From NCBI RefSeq assembly GCF_051622035.1, contig NC_135365.1, positions 5,874,001-5,938,000 of the forward strand: DNA of 64,000 bases, in the 5' to 3' direction. The stretch is from Arctopsyche grandis. Lineage: Eukaryota; Arthropoda; Insecta; Trichoptera; Hydropsychidae. How positions within the stretch are numbered: the stretch's first letter is position 1; every line of letters begins with the position of its first letter. This document shows positions 35,094 through 48,000 of this stretch, piece after piece. The notes beneath the pieces are model-generated. The model ran no database searches, was not told where the DNA came from, and was given only the letters and a program-made list of their open reading frames with translations. A program made the position numbers and the translations under genes.

Positions 35094-38000
35094 ATGGCAC
35101 AAGTGCATACATTCGGAGACCTCTGCAGTCCCATATCTTGCCATGCATGGAACAAAGATCGCACTCGTAAGTTATCGATTGGTTGATACATCTCTATTCA
35201 CATCGCTTTAAATATAATTGTATAGGATAGCAGAACTGTGTAGATTTGAGAAGTGAAGTGAATGAGAGCATCGTTTTCATCATTTTTAACTTTGAACTAT
35301 AAACAAAAATGGAGACTAATCAATCTTTGCTAAGTTTGATTCACTGAATTCGAATATGACAAGTCTATCCTGTTTGGCCAAATTGCGTAACAATTTGATG
35401 CAGTGCGTGATCGTCACCTGATCCAATCCACTGGTCGGTTCGTCCAGGAAGAATATGAGAGGATTGTTCACCTGCTCCGGCTCAATTAACAACCTTCAAA
35501 CGGTTTAAAGTTGTGTTATAGGATGCAACAAGTCTATACAAATATCCCAGAAACGTACAACCATAAAAGAAAAGCCTTTGGAATCCACGGGAAAAGTTGA
35601 TGTTTCAGCTTTTGACTCTTTTAACTATAAATAGCAAGAATATTATACGCCTATTGAAATTTTGGTGAACGATTTCCTCTTTACAATAGCAGATGTTTAC
35701 TTAAGAGACAGTCTGTACAAAGTCTAGAATTCATCCTTAGGTGAAGAAGGCATCAAGAGTAGATGCTCCCTCTCAAAGGATACATACAATACCTTTTTCT
35801 AAATATATATTTATTTAACTCTTTGAATGCTGACCAACGCCGATCGGAGTCCACGGGCCCGAAAAACGCGTTGTATTTTGAGCATGTACAAAATAAACAA
35901 GAATACTACCCACTAAGCCTTTCCAAGTAGCATTGAAAAAAAATGCATTAAAAATGGGTCGTGTAATTCGTGTCAATGTTTATAAATACACCAGAATTTC
36001 CGACTTTATAACCGTAGCAGAATTTCTCAATGGAAATCCTTAACTGCGGAATATTTGAGATTGTGGCTTGGCATTTAGATTGTGAGCATTACATTTTAAC
36101 AACAATGAAGAAGTTGGAACTAGTTTTGGAAAAATACTTTCGTTAATAGACTTCTTTCGTTTATTTTATATTGTTGCAAGATATATTAGAGAGTCTAAAC
36201 ACACCTTTACAAAACTCGAAATCCTCAGCGGTAGTTATCTAGGGTTTGTTTGGATTAGCTACAATTTTTATTATACCTGCTTTCTATTGTATTTCTAAAT
36301 AATTCCAGTTGGAAATGTCGGCGATATTTTCAGCGTGGCGGGCTTTCAACAGAAAAGACGTCAGCACTCAAAGGGTTAAGAGATATAGTCATAATAGGGA
36401 AAAATATCAGACTATTGATTCCAGTACTCACTTTCGGCATAGCATTCTCACATAGATTGTAAAAATCTCTGTAAAAATTGCACATTTTTTTTTAAATGAG
36501 GGCAAGCCAACAAAAATTACTGTCATATTTGACTCAGTGGGTCACACTTAGTAAATATTGATTCGTATTTGCTCCGGTACGTATAATTATTTATCTGAAT
36601 GAAAACCACAATTTACATAGACCTATTCCTACTTGTAAGAATGAATTTAACCGTTTGCCCGCGGCCGTCTTCTATGGAAGCTTTGAACTGAATCTGAACT
36701 TTGCACGGGATTTTGAGCCTTATATGCGCCTATTTCAACTGTTTTAAGGTTCAAAATTGGTTGAATATATTACTGAGTTGAATGCCATCTATTCATTTTG
36801 CTTAAAATGAATATATACCAGTCAAAAATTAGTTTTTTATGGAATAAACTGAAACCTCGTTCATGTAACGTCACGTCTTCATACAATTATGAAGAGTGAT
36901 TATTTGACAATTAATCCAAAACTACGAGATATATTAGGTATTTTATTGTTTAAAATAATACTTTATGTGTTAATTAACATATCTGGTTACTTGAGTAAAT
37001 ATTAAAATCTGTATTTAAGGTCGAAACTCGATTGCTAAATTCGCGAAAAAGGTGCCGCGTACAGGGCTTGTTCGCAATATTTATTGCCGCGGGCAAAGGG
37101 TTAAATATAGTATTTTAATGATATTTCCAACTACGCTGACTAAGGCACCAATGTGACTCATTAGTCTGATATCAACTTGTGATTGTGTATTCTGTTCTGA
37201 TATGACTACTGAACGTGAAATGCGAATATAGCGCCTTTTAAAGCTTATCATACCGTTACGATTGTACAATATATTGTTCATACATTAATCGCAAATTTAA
37301 TTTTAGAAATCGCAATTTCGCCCAACAACCACGAAGTCCACATTTACCAACGGGAAGGTTCCGACTGGAAGCTCATCGACAATCTAAACCAGCACGACCT
37401 CCGTGTTATGGGAATAGACTGGGCGGCGAACACCAACAGGATCGTGACCTGTGCCGTCGACCGTAACGCTTACGTATGGACCCGAGGCGAGGACGGCAAA
37501 TGGTCTCCGACCCTCGTCCTGCTGCGCATCAACAGAGCCGCCACGTGCGTGAAATGGTCTCCGTTGGAGAACAAGTTCGCCGTCGGATCCGGAGCTCGCC
37601 TCATATCCGTGTGCTACTTCGAGAAGGAGAACAACTGGTGGGTGTCGAAGCACATCAAAAAGCCGATACGATCCACCGTCACCACTCTAGACTGGCATCC
37701 GAACAACACACTGTTGGTGGCCGGCTCTGCCGATTTCAAAGTACGAGTTTTCTCGGCTTACATCAAAGACATTGAAGACCAACCGGAACCGAGCGTTTGG
37801 GGTAATAAAGTACCGCTCGGTCAAATGTTGGCCGAGTTTCCCAACTCTCCGTCCGGTGGAGGGTGGGTTCATGGCGTATCGTTTTCAGCCGACGGTAACA
37901 AAATAGCTTGGGTAGGGCACGACAGTGCTATCAACATCGCCGATGCTACTAAATCAGGTGCTAGAGGCGCCGTATGCACCAAGCTCAAGACTGAATTCCT

Positions 38001-38367
38001 ACCGTTCCTCGGGTGTACTTGGGTGTCTCCGAATTCTATCGTCGTCGCCGGTTACAGCTACATTCCTCTGCTGTACTATCTCGACGGCGATCAGCTGCAG
38101 TTCGGGGCGAAGCTCGATAATGCGCAGAAAAAGGAAGCCGGAGGACTGTCTGCGATGAGGAAGTTCCAATCCCTAGACAGGCAGGCAAGGATTGAAAACG
38201 ATACCAATCTAGATTCGATCCACCAAAACGCCATAACTTGCCTGTGTCTGTACCAGGGCACAAAGGCCAAAGCGAACAAGTTCAGCACTTCGGGATTGGA
38301 CGGCCAGCTCGTCATATGGGACTTGCAATCGTTAGAGAATTCCATTCAAGGGTTGAAGATATATTAA
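35094..38367 (+). CDS. ARPC1: Arp2/3 complex subunit 1 (p40/p41, WD40), two coding exons
   Basis: ARPC1 is the beta-propeller subunit of the Arp2/3 complex, which nucleates branched actin. Coding exons 35094-35166 and 37307-38367 join in phase 1 and sum to 1134 nt (377 residues; human ARPC1A/B about 370). It starts MAQVHTFGDLCSPISCHAWN and crosses the intron as DRT-QIAISPNNHEVHIY, which is the family N-terminus. The single large exon holds the WD40 blades, for example GIDWAANTNRIVTCAVDRNA, TCVKWSPLENKFAVGSG and DWHPNNTLLVAGSADFKVRV, and the late insert with LSAMRKFQSLDR typical of ARPC1. AATAAA directly follows the stop (38366-38371), with another near 38432. The 2.1 kb intron holds the displaced ABCG exon and two MITEs. 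Confidence 0.96.
35356..35510 (-). pseudogene. Displaced copy of ABCG coding exon 4
   Basis: Read on the minus strand this matches ABCG 22359-22490 at roughly 87% identity by eye and translates without a stop as [18 protein letters not shown], then [16 protein letters not shown], so Walker B is intact. The start of the exon differs more (LLIEPEQ for LSIALEL), and similarity is lost soon after the residues matching LAKQGRT, so the H-loop is missing. The adjoining 35510-35700 matches the intron upstream of exon 4. It is antisense to ARPC1 and has no other ABCG exon nearby, so it cannot make a transporter. Confidence 0.85.
35511..36600 (-). repeat. Duplicated ABCG-intron block with embedded MITE
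   Basis: 35511-35818 corresponds in reverse to ABCG 21902-22358, except for about 110 bp (22021-22130) present only in ABCG. 35819-36375 is the piggyBac MITE also found there. 36376-36585 matches 14301-14620 of ABCG intron 1. Together with the exon copy this is a block of about 1.2 kb. Confidence 0.75.
35819..36375 (-). mobile_element. piggyBac-type MITE (family A)
   Basis: Ends CTCTTTGAATGCTGACC and GTCAGCACTCAAAGGG, flanked by TTAA on both sides (35815-35818 and 36376-36379); 557 bp. It was part of the block copied from an ABCG gene. Confidence 0.8.
36651..37100 (+). mobile_element. piggyBac-type MITE (family B), intact ends
   Basis: A 15-bp terminal inverted repeat (CCGTTTGCCCGCGGC on the left, GCCGCGGGCAAAGGG on the right) with perfect TTAA at 36647-36650 and 37101-37104; 450 bp. 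Copies at 61706-62049 and 62994-63473. The conserved flanks suggest a fairly recent insertion. Confidence 0.82.
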
Positions 38368-39025
38368 TAAAACAGTCAAATGAAACTATAACGCTTTTTT
38401 TATTGTTTATTATTAACAGGTATTTTTTTTTATAATAAAGAACAAAGCTGATTGAAGCTTTCGTTGCAATGGAAAGCTATCGACATTATTAAGAAATCAA
38501 AAATTCGACTTTGAAAGCCAAAGTGCGTAATCGCTGTTGTATACAATAAATAATCTGTCAAGAATAAATAAATACAACACCGATACCTTTCGCTTGCAAC
38601 GATCCATCAATCGTTAATTTCAAAATAATAAATCAGTATTTGAATTATACATATATATATATATATATATATTGGAATATGATTATAAATATATATATAT
38701 ATATAATGGTGTTTTTGAATATAAATATATGATTTCTAATTGCACGTAAAATTTAAAAGACTTATTTTATTGTTAATACGTCATATCACTTTCAAAATAA
38801 ATATCTTAAAACACAAAGAAAATGTATATTATATATATGTATATATAACAGACTATCATCAGGTATACTTTCTACAATAAAAATTTACTTCAAAAAACGT
38901 TTACAATATGTTTTAAAAATCATATTTTCCTTTTTAAAATTACATAAAATGGTATGCTGGAATAGTGTTCAATGTATGACTAATTAATAATTATTGTTAG
39001 AGACTATTTAGAAGGCCAAAATGCG
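38368..39025. other. Tail-to-tail 3' region of ARPC1 and Sec71
   Basis: Carries the poly(A) signals of ARPC1 and presumably the 3' UTR of Sec71 on the opposite strand. Contains a (TA)n microsatellite at about 38648-38672 and 38690-38704. Nothing else seen. Confidence 0.6.
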
Positions 39026-42000
39026 CTAGGTGCTAGATACAATCCTAAATACGGGTCCGATTCGTATGAATACTCTGCGCAGCACCGATCTCAGCTCCGG
39101 CTTGAGGTCGAAGCACGTGATCTCGCAGAGGAGAGGGTAGTAGCTGGAGACGTGAGCGGCAAACTGAAAGTATACAACAAAATGTTATTAACGGAATTAT
39201 TGCCACGTGCGTTTAAAGTAACTAATAAATTTGTGATATATCCAAGTGATTTTTCTTTAATAAACATGTATCTACATATGTATGATACAAAGTCATCTTT
39301 TCTTATGTCAATATGCATATTTATTAATAAACAAATAAATAAGTACAAATTATAACGATTTTTGGATTTTTTTTTTTTGAATTACAGGTTTTGCCCCAAG
39401 GCGACACCTATTACCAAATTTATACATATATTCTGAATATTTTATTATATACATATATATCAGAAAAGCCTAACAGGTAAACCCCGATGCGGCTTCCTGG
39501 ACAATTACAAACAGTGCAGCATTTTATTACATAAGTCGCTGAAATTAACGAGACATCTGTGAATTTTAACTTGTACATTAATCATACTCAAATAGTAGTG
39601 ACATAGTTTTTAGCCAATTTAATCGAGGAACCGTTTCAACAATGAAATCAGAAAAATTGGCAAACTCTGATAAGAAACGATCGACCTGGAGTCACAAATA
39701 TCTAAGTCTGACCAGCAGCATTACAGATATACTCGGAATAAATTCTTTTAAATCGAGGTCAAATCTCGGGATCGAACCTGGCGCCTCTTGGTGCTAGGCA
39801 AAAACCCAACCAACAAGCCATGCTGCTGGCTAAATGAATAAATTTATAGCTTAATTATTATAAATTTGAAATTATATTTAAACTACATACTGTTGTACCC
39901 GATAACATATCATCGCATGGGTGTTGGCATATTAAGTTATTAAATAAAAAGAAATGTGTCGTCGTGTTCATGTGTTCGATCCTCAAGCGGTCGAATTTTT
40001 TTAAAATACCTTATAAATATATTGAATTTAATATTTATATTTAATTGTTTAATATGAAAAAAAAAATGGTAAAACCAATAGAAATATTAATTAATTAAAT
40101 CAATTTTCAATATATGGCGGTAAATTCTGTGCCAAGCGGAAACATTAGTAGCGATCAGTATATATACGTTATTTTCTTTTGTTATTGTATTCGTATATAC
40201 GTTTTGAAAGTGGTTTAGCTGTGACGTACATATGTATGTCGAATCGAACCGACCATTATAAAACGGCGAGCGTTATCTCAGACACACAGACGGAATAGCG
40301 ATATATGATAATGGTGACAAATAGGTTGTCAGTTTGTTTGGAACCGTTACAACAATGAAATCAGATAAATTGGCAAACTCTGATAGGAAACGATCAACCT
40401 AGAGTCACATGTATGCAAGGTCTTGCCAGAGATTGAACCCATGACCCCTCAGTTGGTAGCATTACACGTTAACCACTGAGCTATGTTGCGGGTTTTATAT
40501 CAATATCCCACAGTGAGATACATCAGCATGGACTAGATGTTAGCATACAATTATTTCGAACATAGTGGTCACGGGTTCGAGTCCCACTTGTTGCTGCTAA
40601 GTAGACCTCTGTTTGATCTCCAAGTCGATCGTTTTAGCCAATTTATCTGATTTTTTATTGAAACGGTTCTAACAAATTGACAACCTTACCCATTTCTCGC
40701 AACTTTCGAGCTTCCAGAATCTCGAATTTTGGTGATTTATATTACAAAAAATGTAAATGTATCCATAGATGTCTCAAAGATGCTTTGTTAAAATTATTCT
40801 AAAAATTGTAAATCGATGATAGGCTGTTAGGCCTTCCTGATATATAATACATATCTATATAAGAATATAATAAAAAAATAAAAAAAATTGTACGGCAAAC
40901 AAAGCGAATTACCCTGTCGTCTGGCATCTTCAGAATCCTCGTTAGCACCAACAGTAGAAGCGAGGTCCAGGAATCTCTGTGAGCCTCGCTGCACAGACTT
41001 ATGAAATATTCCAAGGCTTCTTTACTTACAGATATCAGTCTCTGTTCAATTCTCGGCCAGTCTGACCTGCGCGACTCGTCACTATACATCTTGAGCAGTA
41101 TCCTGAGAACGCACGCCAGCGACTGCGACTCCTGCTTCAGCAGGTTGGGCTTCACCGACCCCTTGAAGTTCGCCTTCCACAATATATTCCGCTGCTCGTT
41201 ATTCGAGTTGAAAGCCTTAGCGAACCTGTGGCTCTGCAGCAGACAGTCCGTGAGCTGGAACAGGTGCGGAGAACTCAACAACCTGTACATTCCTTGTTCT
41301 TCGCGTTGACACTCGGCAGCGTTTCCGACCCCACCGGCCATGTCTGCAACAGCCAGAGCCAACGTCTCCGCATCCTCTTTGCGAGACGTAGCCGGAAAGA
41401 ATACGATATTATCTATAGTTTGGATGAGTTCTAATTGGACGACGCATTTAATGAGCAATCCGTTGAATAAAGAGCTTCCGTTCTTGGCATCGTCGACAGA
41501 TATTGATCCCGACATTTGCAAACTGGATCGTTTTAGTATACCCTGTTTCACTGATGGCACGTCTCCGTTTTCCGCATGCTGCTGCATGCCTACCTTACTA
41601 TTACCGTCAGGCTTCCAAGTCAGCAGCGTGTTGGGAATAGTGCTGTTGAATATATCGAGCATGCACTGACACGTCTTATCCCATGTGTCCTCATCGAACT
41701 TGGTTCCGTTGGATATGACCAAGTTTTCCAAGCAGTTGGTCCCGGAACGGGCCAGCTGCTCGTTGTCTTGCTGCACACACCAGTGCAACTGCGCATACAA
41801 CTGCTCCAACAAGAGAGATCCGAGTGTGTCGAAGTATTGGGTGAACACATCGACGATGGCGTATAAGGCGTGGTTGCAAGTAGTCGTCATCCATTCGTTC
41901 TTCTCCAATTGATGCTCGGGGAGTTTCATATTGTCGAATATTCTGAACAGGATGTTGAAGAGATCCCGCCACCAGTGCGGTCTGAACGAGTCGCCGTGCG

Positions 42001-45000
42001 TTTTGACGATCTCGAACAGGACTGTTAATCCACGGGTGCGCACGTCCAATTTGCATCGGGAGACAACGCACGATAGCGAGAACAGCAACGGGAACCAACC
42101 TCGCAGCCAGACTCGGTCGTCTTCCGGCGCTCCGGCTTCCACCTCCATACCGGCGTGTTCGGTGAACAGCTGCGGAGACACGCTAACGCTCAACGCGCAT
42201 GTCCTCACCAATCGGATCGCTTCCATGGAAGTGTCGGGAAACTTGGCGTTGCAAGCAAACTCCGACAGGCACTTAACGGCGTCCTGAAACGAATCTATCA
42301 TAGCCGGGAACTGCTTTTCGTACAATTCCGTTATAATCTTACCAGTCGTCTGAAAAGCTAGATCGACGATGGCTTCGTCGTGATCGCCGGCAGCTAAATG
42401 AAACACGGAAAAGATATTCTTCCAACCGGATCGTATATTGTGTGCTTGAGAGTTGACCATCTGCGCCACGCATCGCACGACCATATCTCTTATAGTCGGC
42501 GAAACATTCTTCTTCATAATATGTTCAAACGGTCTCAAGAAATCTTTTTGGAATCTGAAATTTGCAAACTCTCCTTTTTCTATGAACTTCATTGAAAGCT
42601 GCCGCAACGAGTCAACGGCGAAGAACGATATATCTTCATTAGGATTACATCCGACCGCGTTGAAGTGCTCGCCGAGGACCTGCCAAATTCTGGACCACTG
42701 CAACCTAATCCTGCCCATGTTGTAGTATGAAATCTCAACGATCTTCTGCAGCGAAAACATTCTAGGATTGACGGGATGGTTCAACTCATCGAGGGACACT
42801 TGACAGAGCGCTCTTACAAAGTCCACAATGGCATCACCGTCCAGACGTGTCGAACCGGTGAATATTCTATCTACAGCCACGACCACGCTCTGCGAGCTCG
42901 TCTCTCCGATATGCTCCTTGACGATGGGATCTAAAGTCAACAAGTTCAGTTTCAACGGATCCGGTTGCGGTTTGTTATTCGAGCTGGATAGGTATTGGGG
43001 TCGGACTCCCGTGCCGATCAATTGAGCCAATTCCAATTGGGATATACACTTGACGATATCGAGCCAACTGTTGCCGAGGTAGTTGCCGTCTGTGTGCGCG
43101 ACGGTTATTAGCGTCTTAATAGTGTCGATGTTTTTGGCTTTCATTTCGGTGATTGGAGAGTTTGCCGTCAGTAAGGTGAACCTAGCTAGGGCTTGAACGT
43201 AAGCGTCGCGTTCTAGAGTCATGTGGAAAATGCAAGCTATGCGCACGGCACACCGTATCCCATCCAAGCAAAGATAGGCGATCTCAGGATCGTCACAATC
43301 CTGCAAACCGACTGAAAATGCCGCTAAGAACGGAGTCCAAGCCATCTTGAACATGGGTCTAACATGTTCTAGATGTTTAGCCGTCGTAAATTGCATCTGG
43401 ACGTGAGATACAGATTCCATCAAGTTCTTGGCTGCCGACGATATGACTTCCATCTCCATATTCCATATGAACTTTCGCTTCTTCTCGTTGGCTATCATCT
43501 GCTTTCCTGGTTTGTTGACGGTCGACTTCATTTTGATCTCGTTGCCGGCGATCTCGTCGTATATCTGCGAAAGGTACTCCCTCGGTAAGTCGTTATTATC
43601 ACTTATGCCACTATTCAATTTAATGTATTGTTCTTTAGTTATCTTATTTTTAACTTGCGGGGAATGTAAGTCAGTCGTGAGCATTATCACCGAGAATGCA
43701 AGCACGTAAACAGTGTCGGCACTCGTAAAAAGTGCATTGTTCGGATTGCATTCGCAATAGCGCGCAGCGAACTTCTCCATTAGCCTATCAATCTTTTGGG
43801 CCTCTCCTGGCAGACGGAAACCTTCCAAGAAGTATCGCAAAGCGGCAACGATATCCGAGTCGGTGAAATTCATAGAATCCACATACGCGTACATTACTTC
43901 CTTACTTGTATCGTCATTTTCGCCTAAAAATTCTCCAATGAACGTTTTGTCGAGGCGGTCGTCGGTGTGCAACCAATCGGCTATTTCCTTAGTGACCTTT
44001 CCTAATAGACCTTGCTCTTGCAAGAACGCTATCCCCTTTTTAGGCTTCCGATTGAACATATCTATGCCCGATTCCCAGACTTCCTTCTGCTGCTTCAATA
44101 CTTCGAATTGTTCCGGAGAATCGAGCACTTCTCGATTGCCGACTAGACTTGACTCCGTAGAATGCAAGCTGACGCTGGATCCACCGTGCGATTTAAGACT
44201 TTGATGATCGGCCTCGTCTTTCAACACCCGCTCGCCTAGCGTCGTCTGCGAATTTGGATTCACATACAAATCCTTACTCCACTCGACCATACACTTCAAA
44301 ATGGAGACTAAACATTCTAAGCCTCTAATTCTCATTGATTTTTCTTGATTAGGCGTGGCGCCTAGTTCTAAAGCCTGCCGTCCTTGTGCAATCTTAGATA
44401 AATCGTTAACCAACCGTTGGAACAGATTAGCTGCCGACAGGTCGCAGTCGTAGTTGACGTATATATCAACGACGCTTTGAGCGTCTCCACAAATCCTCGT
44501 GAGAGCTTGTATGACCATCCATTTGTGTTCGAACGTGGAGCTGGAAGTTTCCAATATGTTCATGAATATTTCTTTGAAGAAGACTTCTATTTGCATCTTG
44601 AGGTGCATTTTGAAGTTCGATAGCAGCGCTAAGAATATGGCTAAGGACAATTCGAATACTTCAGGTATGGAGCTGACGCCGTTCTTCGACAAGGCCACAC
44701 ACAGGTACTGCTTAATGGCTGTGACGAACATTTCGTTGCCACGAAAGACCGGACCGGCGTTCTGCAAAATGGACAGAAGCAAGTGGAGCGATAGTATCTT
44801 GGATCTGAGCTCGTGGGATTTCGGGTCTGGAGTGCCGTCAGGTAGCGGCTTCATAGACAATTTACACAAGGCACGAAAAACTAAAAAAGCATCCTTCTGC
44901 AGTACGTGAGTGAACTTTGCAGTCACAGAATTGTCGTTTTCGGAATGCGTTTCCACGCTTTCCTGGGACGGCATTCTAGGAATCACCAGCTCGTTATTAA

Positions 45001-48000
45001 TTTGCTCTCCGTTTCCATACACGGAACTTTCACTCTGGGCATAATTACATTCCGTATTGCTTTGGGAGATTTGATTGAGAGAATTTTCAATGATCGTCTC
45101 GACAATCTCTCTAGCTATACTTTCAGCGGAATTTTTTCGTTCCCGGACAACATTCTCACTGCTCTGTTCCTCGTTATTGGTTTCATTCGACGGACTAGGT
45201 ACCTTCTCCTCGGCGGGCTTCTCCTCAGGACCTTTGACTTTGCTTTCGGCGACTACGACCGGCACGTCGACGGCATTTTCCATCTTAGTGAAAATGACGT
45301 TTAACATTTGAGTCAAAGTCGCACGAGCTGTGGTTTGATTGATGAGATTTTTACTCGCCAAGTATATATTGTAGCAAGTTCGTACGGCTAACAAGACAGT
45401 GCCTTCGTGCACTTCGACGTGTTGACTCGTCACGACGGTCAAGAGAGCTTTAATGATCTGCAATTGAACGCCTTCATCTGTCTGCGGTCCTGAAAAACAC
45501 CCACAGATCGATTCGACTATTCTGTCAATCAACAGTTTTCCTGGCGTCGTCGAATCCGGAATGTTCCCCGTCAAGTGACCGTAAGCTATCAATTTTTGGA
45601 GGCAATCCAATGCCGTCACTACGATTCGGGAGGCTTTGCTCTGACACGCCAACTCAAACGGTAGGAAGTACTTCTCCGCCGTGATGATGTTGGTTTCGTC
45701 ATTTTTGGGTAACGGTAGAGTGCCTGTCGTTTGAGAATCTCCATCTTCTTTTTGCCCGCCATCTTTCAACTCATTCTTTATATCCTCTGGAATTCGACAA
45801 AAGAAAACGTAAGCACATATAGTAATAAAACAGACAAAACAGAACAACGGCAACGTTTCATGTTATTAATATTCAATGAGCTTAAACTGAAATCAATAAC
45901 TGTTATTAAGTATTGAAATTGCTTAAGGAAAAATAAGAAATTACTTTCCTTTGCGCATGCAAACTATGTAGTGTGATATAACAGCCAATTATTATTACCT
46001 CAAATGTGTCGTAATGGAATTTTAGATAACGCAAACTGGAAAGGTATTGGAAGCCATATAATAATGGTAAAGACAAGCAGATCAATACCACATAATATCA
46101 ATGTTTTATCTATTTTTTTTATATTAGTCTCATACAAATATTGCAGATTATACATATTACACTAAAATAGCTTTCATATATGGAAATTTTCAAAAAACAC
46201 ATCTTATTATTCTCGAATTGTTTTATCAATTTTTACAAATAAAACACGAAGCATTATAAATTAGACAATAAATACCACCTTTTTTATGAATTTATTATAA
46301 GATAATCCGACATTATCTACACATTTATAAGTACTCTAGAATTTAAATCAATATTAGCACCTGTGAAAAACATCATTAAGGTCTATTCATACCAGCACAG
46401 CACGTAACCAGCAGTACGAAAAGTATTCTTTGGTACATTTTGTATGGACACATTTATATCTAACGCGGCGTAGACGTACCAGCAGTAGCCGACAAAATCT
46501 ATTCATACTATACAGCATTAAATATCACCGAAACGTATCAAACAAAACCGGTTTTCTTTTACCACTGTGGAAATATTCACGCACGACGTGACGTCATAGT
46601 GGCGAGTGCACGCGTACTAGCAATGGACATATGAATATTTTCAGAAACGTCATATTGTGACAATATTGACTCGACGATACGACGCAAGCAATATTTCACC
46701 GTATAGTCGGGCTTTGTAATGTATATGTAAGCCGATTTTGCCTTGAACTCAGCCGAAACATCGGAACGTGCTGAAACCGTGAGGTGCTGGATAGTATGAA
46801 TAGAAACTGTCGTTTACGTGATCTGCTGTGCTGTGCTGTAGCCGTGAACAAATACTGATACTGACCATTTCATTAAACCTCATATGAATCGATGAATTTA
46901 TGTATGTAACAATGCAACAATCATAAAAATATTTTTTTATATCAAATACTAAGAAAAAATTCCGCAAATAAAATCAATTTTGAACTTTGAAATGACCAAT
47001 GAATATAAATTGAAATGATAACGCAATGTGAGTGTACAAACAATTCATCATGAAACGGACATACATATGTATGTAGATTTGCAAAAAAAGATACAAACTA
47101 AATGAGTAGTATTTTGCGCTTTTTTATTTAAAATTATAAGATAGCATAGTAGCTTATAACCAGCAGTATAGCTCAGTGTTTAGCATATATTGCCAACAAC
47201 TAAGGAGTCACGGGTTCGAGCCCCGACCCAACAGTGTTGCCGGCCAGACCCTAGATATATGCGACTCCAGGTCGATCTTTTCCTATCAGAGTTTGTCAAT
47301 TTATCTGATTTAAACTTTAGCTCCTATAAACAAACAAACACAGGAAGATATTGCACGCTGATAAATCAGGTCAACATCTCTGAAACGTGTTGCAATAACA
47401 TTTCTTTAATATATTAGATGTTCATTATAAGCGAAACGATCTTTGAAAACGACTTTGAGGCAAAATCATATCCTAACTAGTAATAATAATGCGTTTTAAT
47501 GTATGAAACCGTCTATTCATTCACTTTAATATGAACAAAACAATACTAAATGCGATCAAAGTATGTAGAATGAACGTATCATTCTCGGAATATGGACTGG
47601 TCCTGTCTAGCTAGAAAGAATTGCATTCATTGCAAACTAGATGAATAAATGATAGGACCGGGGACCATTGGGGATGATCAGTCACACCCGCCGCTTAAGA
47701 GTGACCCTCAAAATAAACTATTTTTCTGCAAATCTTATTGAGGATTAGGCCAGGCTCTCTTTTATTCATATTGAATACCACTAAGGTTATTTTTTCAAGG
47801 ATAAGCTCTAAAGGAGACAATGTATCGAGGGATAAGTCGGTAAACTGCAAGCAATTTACCATTGCCCGCTGATTGCCCGCCTTCGTTTCTGAGAATCTTT
47901 TATCAAATACAATTTTGATATCACATTATATGAGCCGTCTAGTTTCAAAACCATTTTTTTCAATTTTTATTTTATGTTATTTGTGTTAGATCAAAATACG

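Noticed and set aside
35356-35510. Functional antisense ABCG gene in ARPC1 intron
   Set aside because: Only one exon is present, the H-loop part is missing, and no other ABCG exon lies nearby.
37384-38345. Antisense open frames over ARPC1
   Set aside because: Shadow frames of the ARPC1 exon.
41001-45311. Many plus-strand open frames opposite Sec71
   Set aside because: Shadows of the strongly coding minus strand; none shows its own domain.
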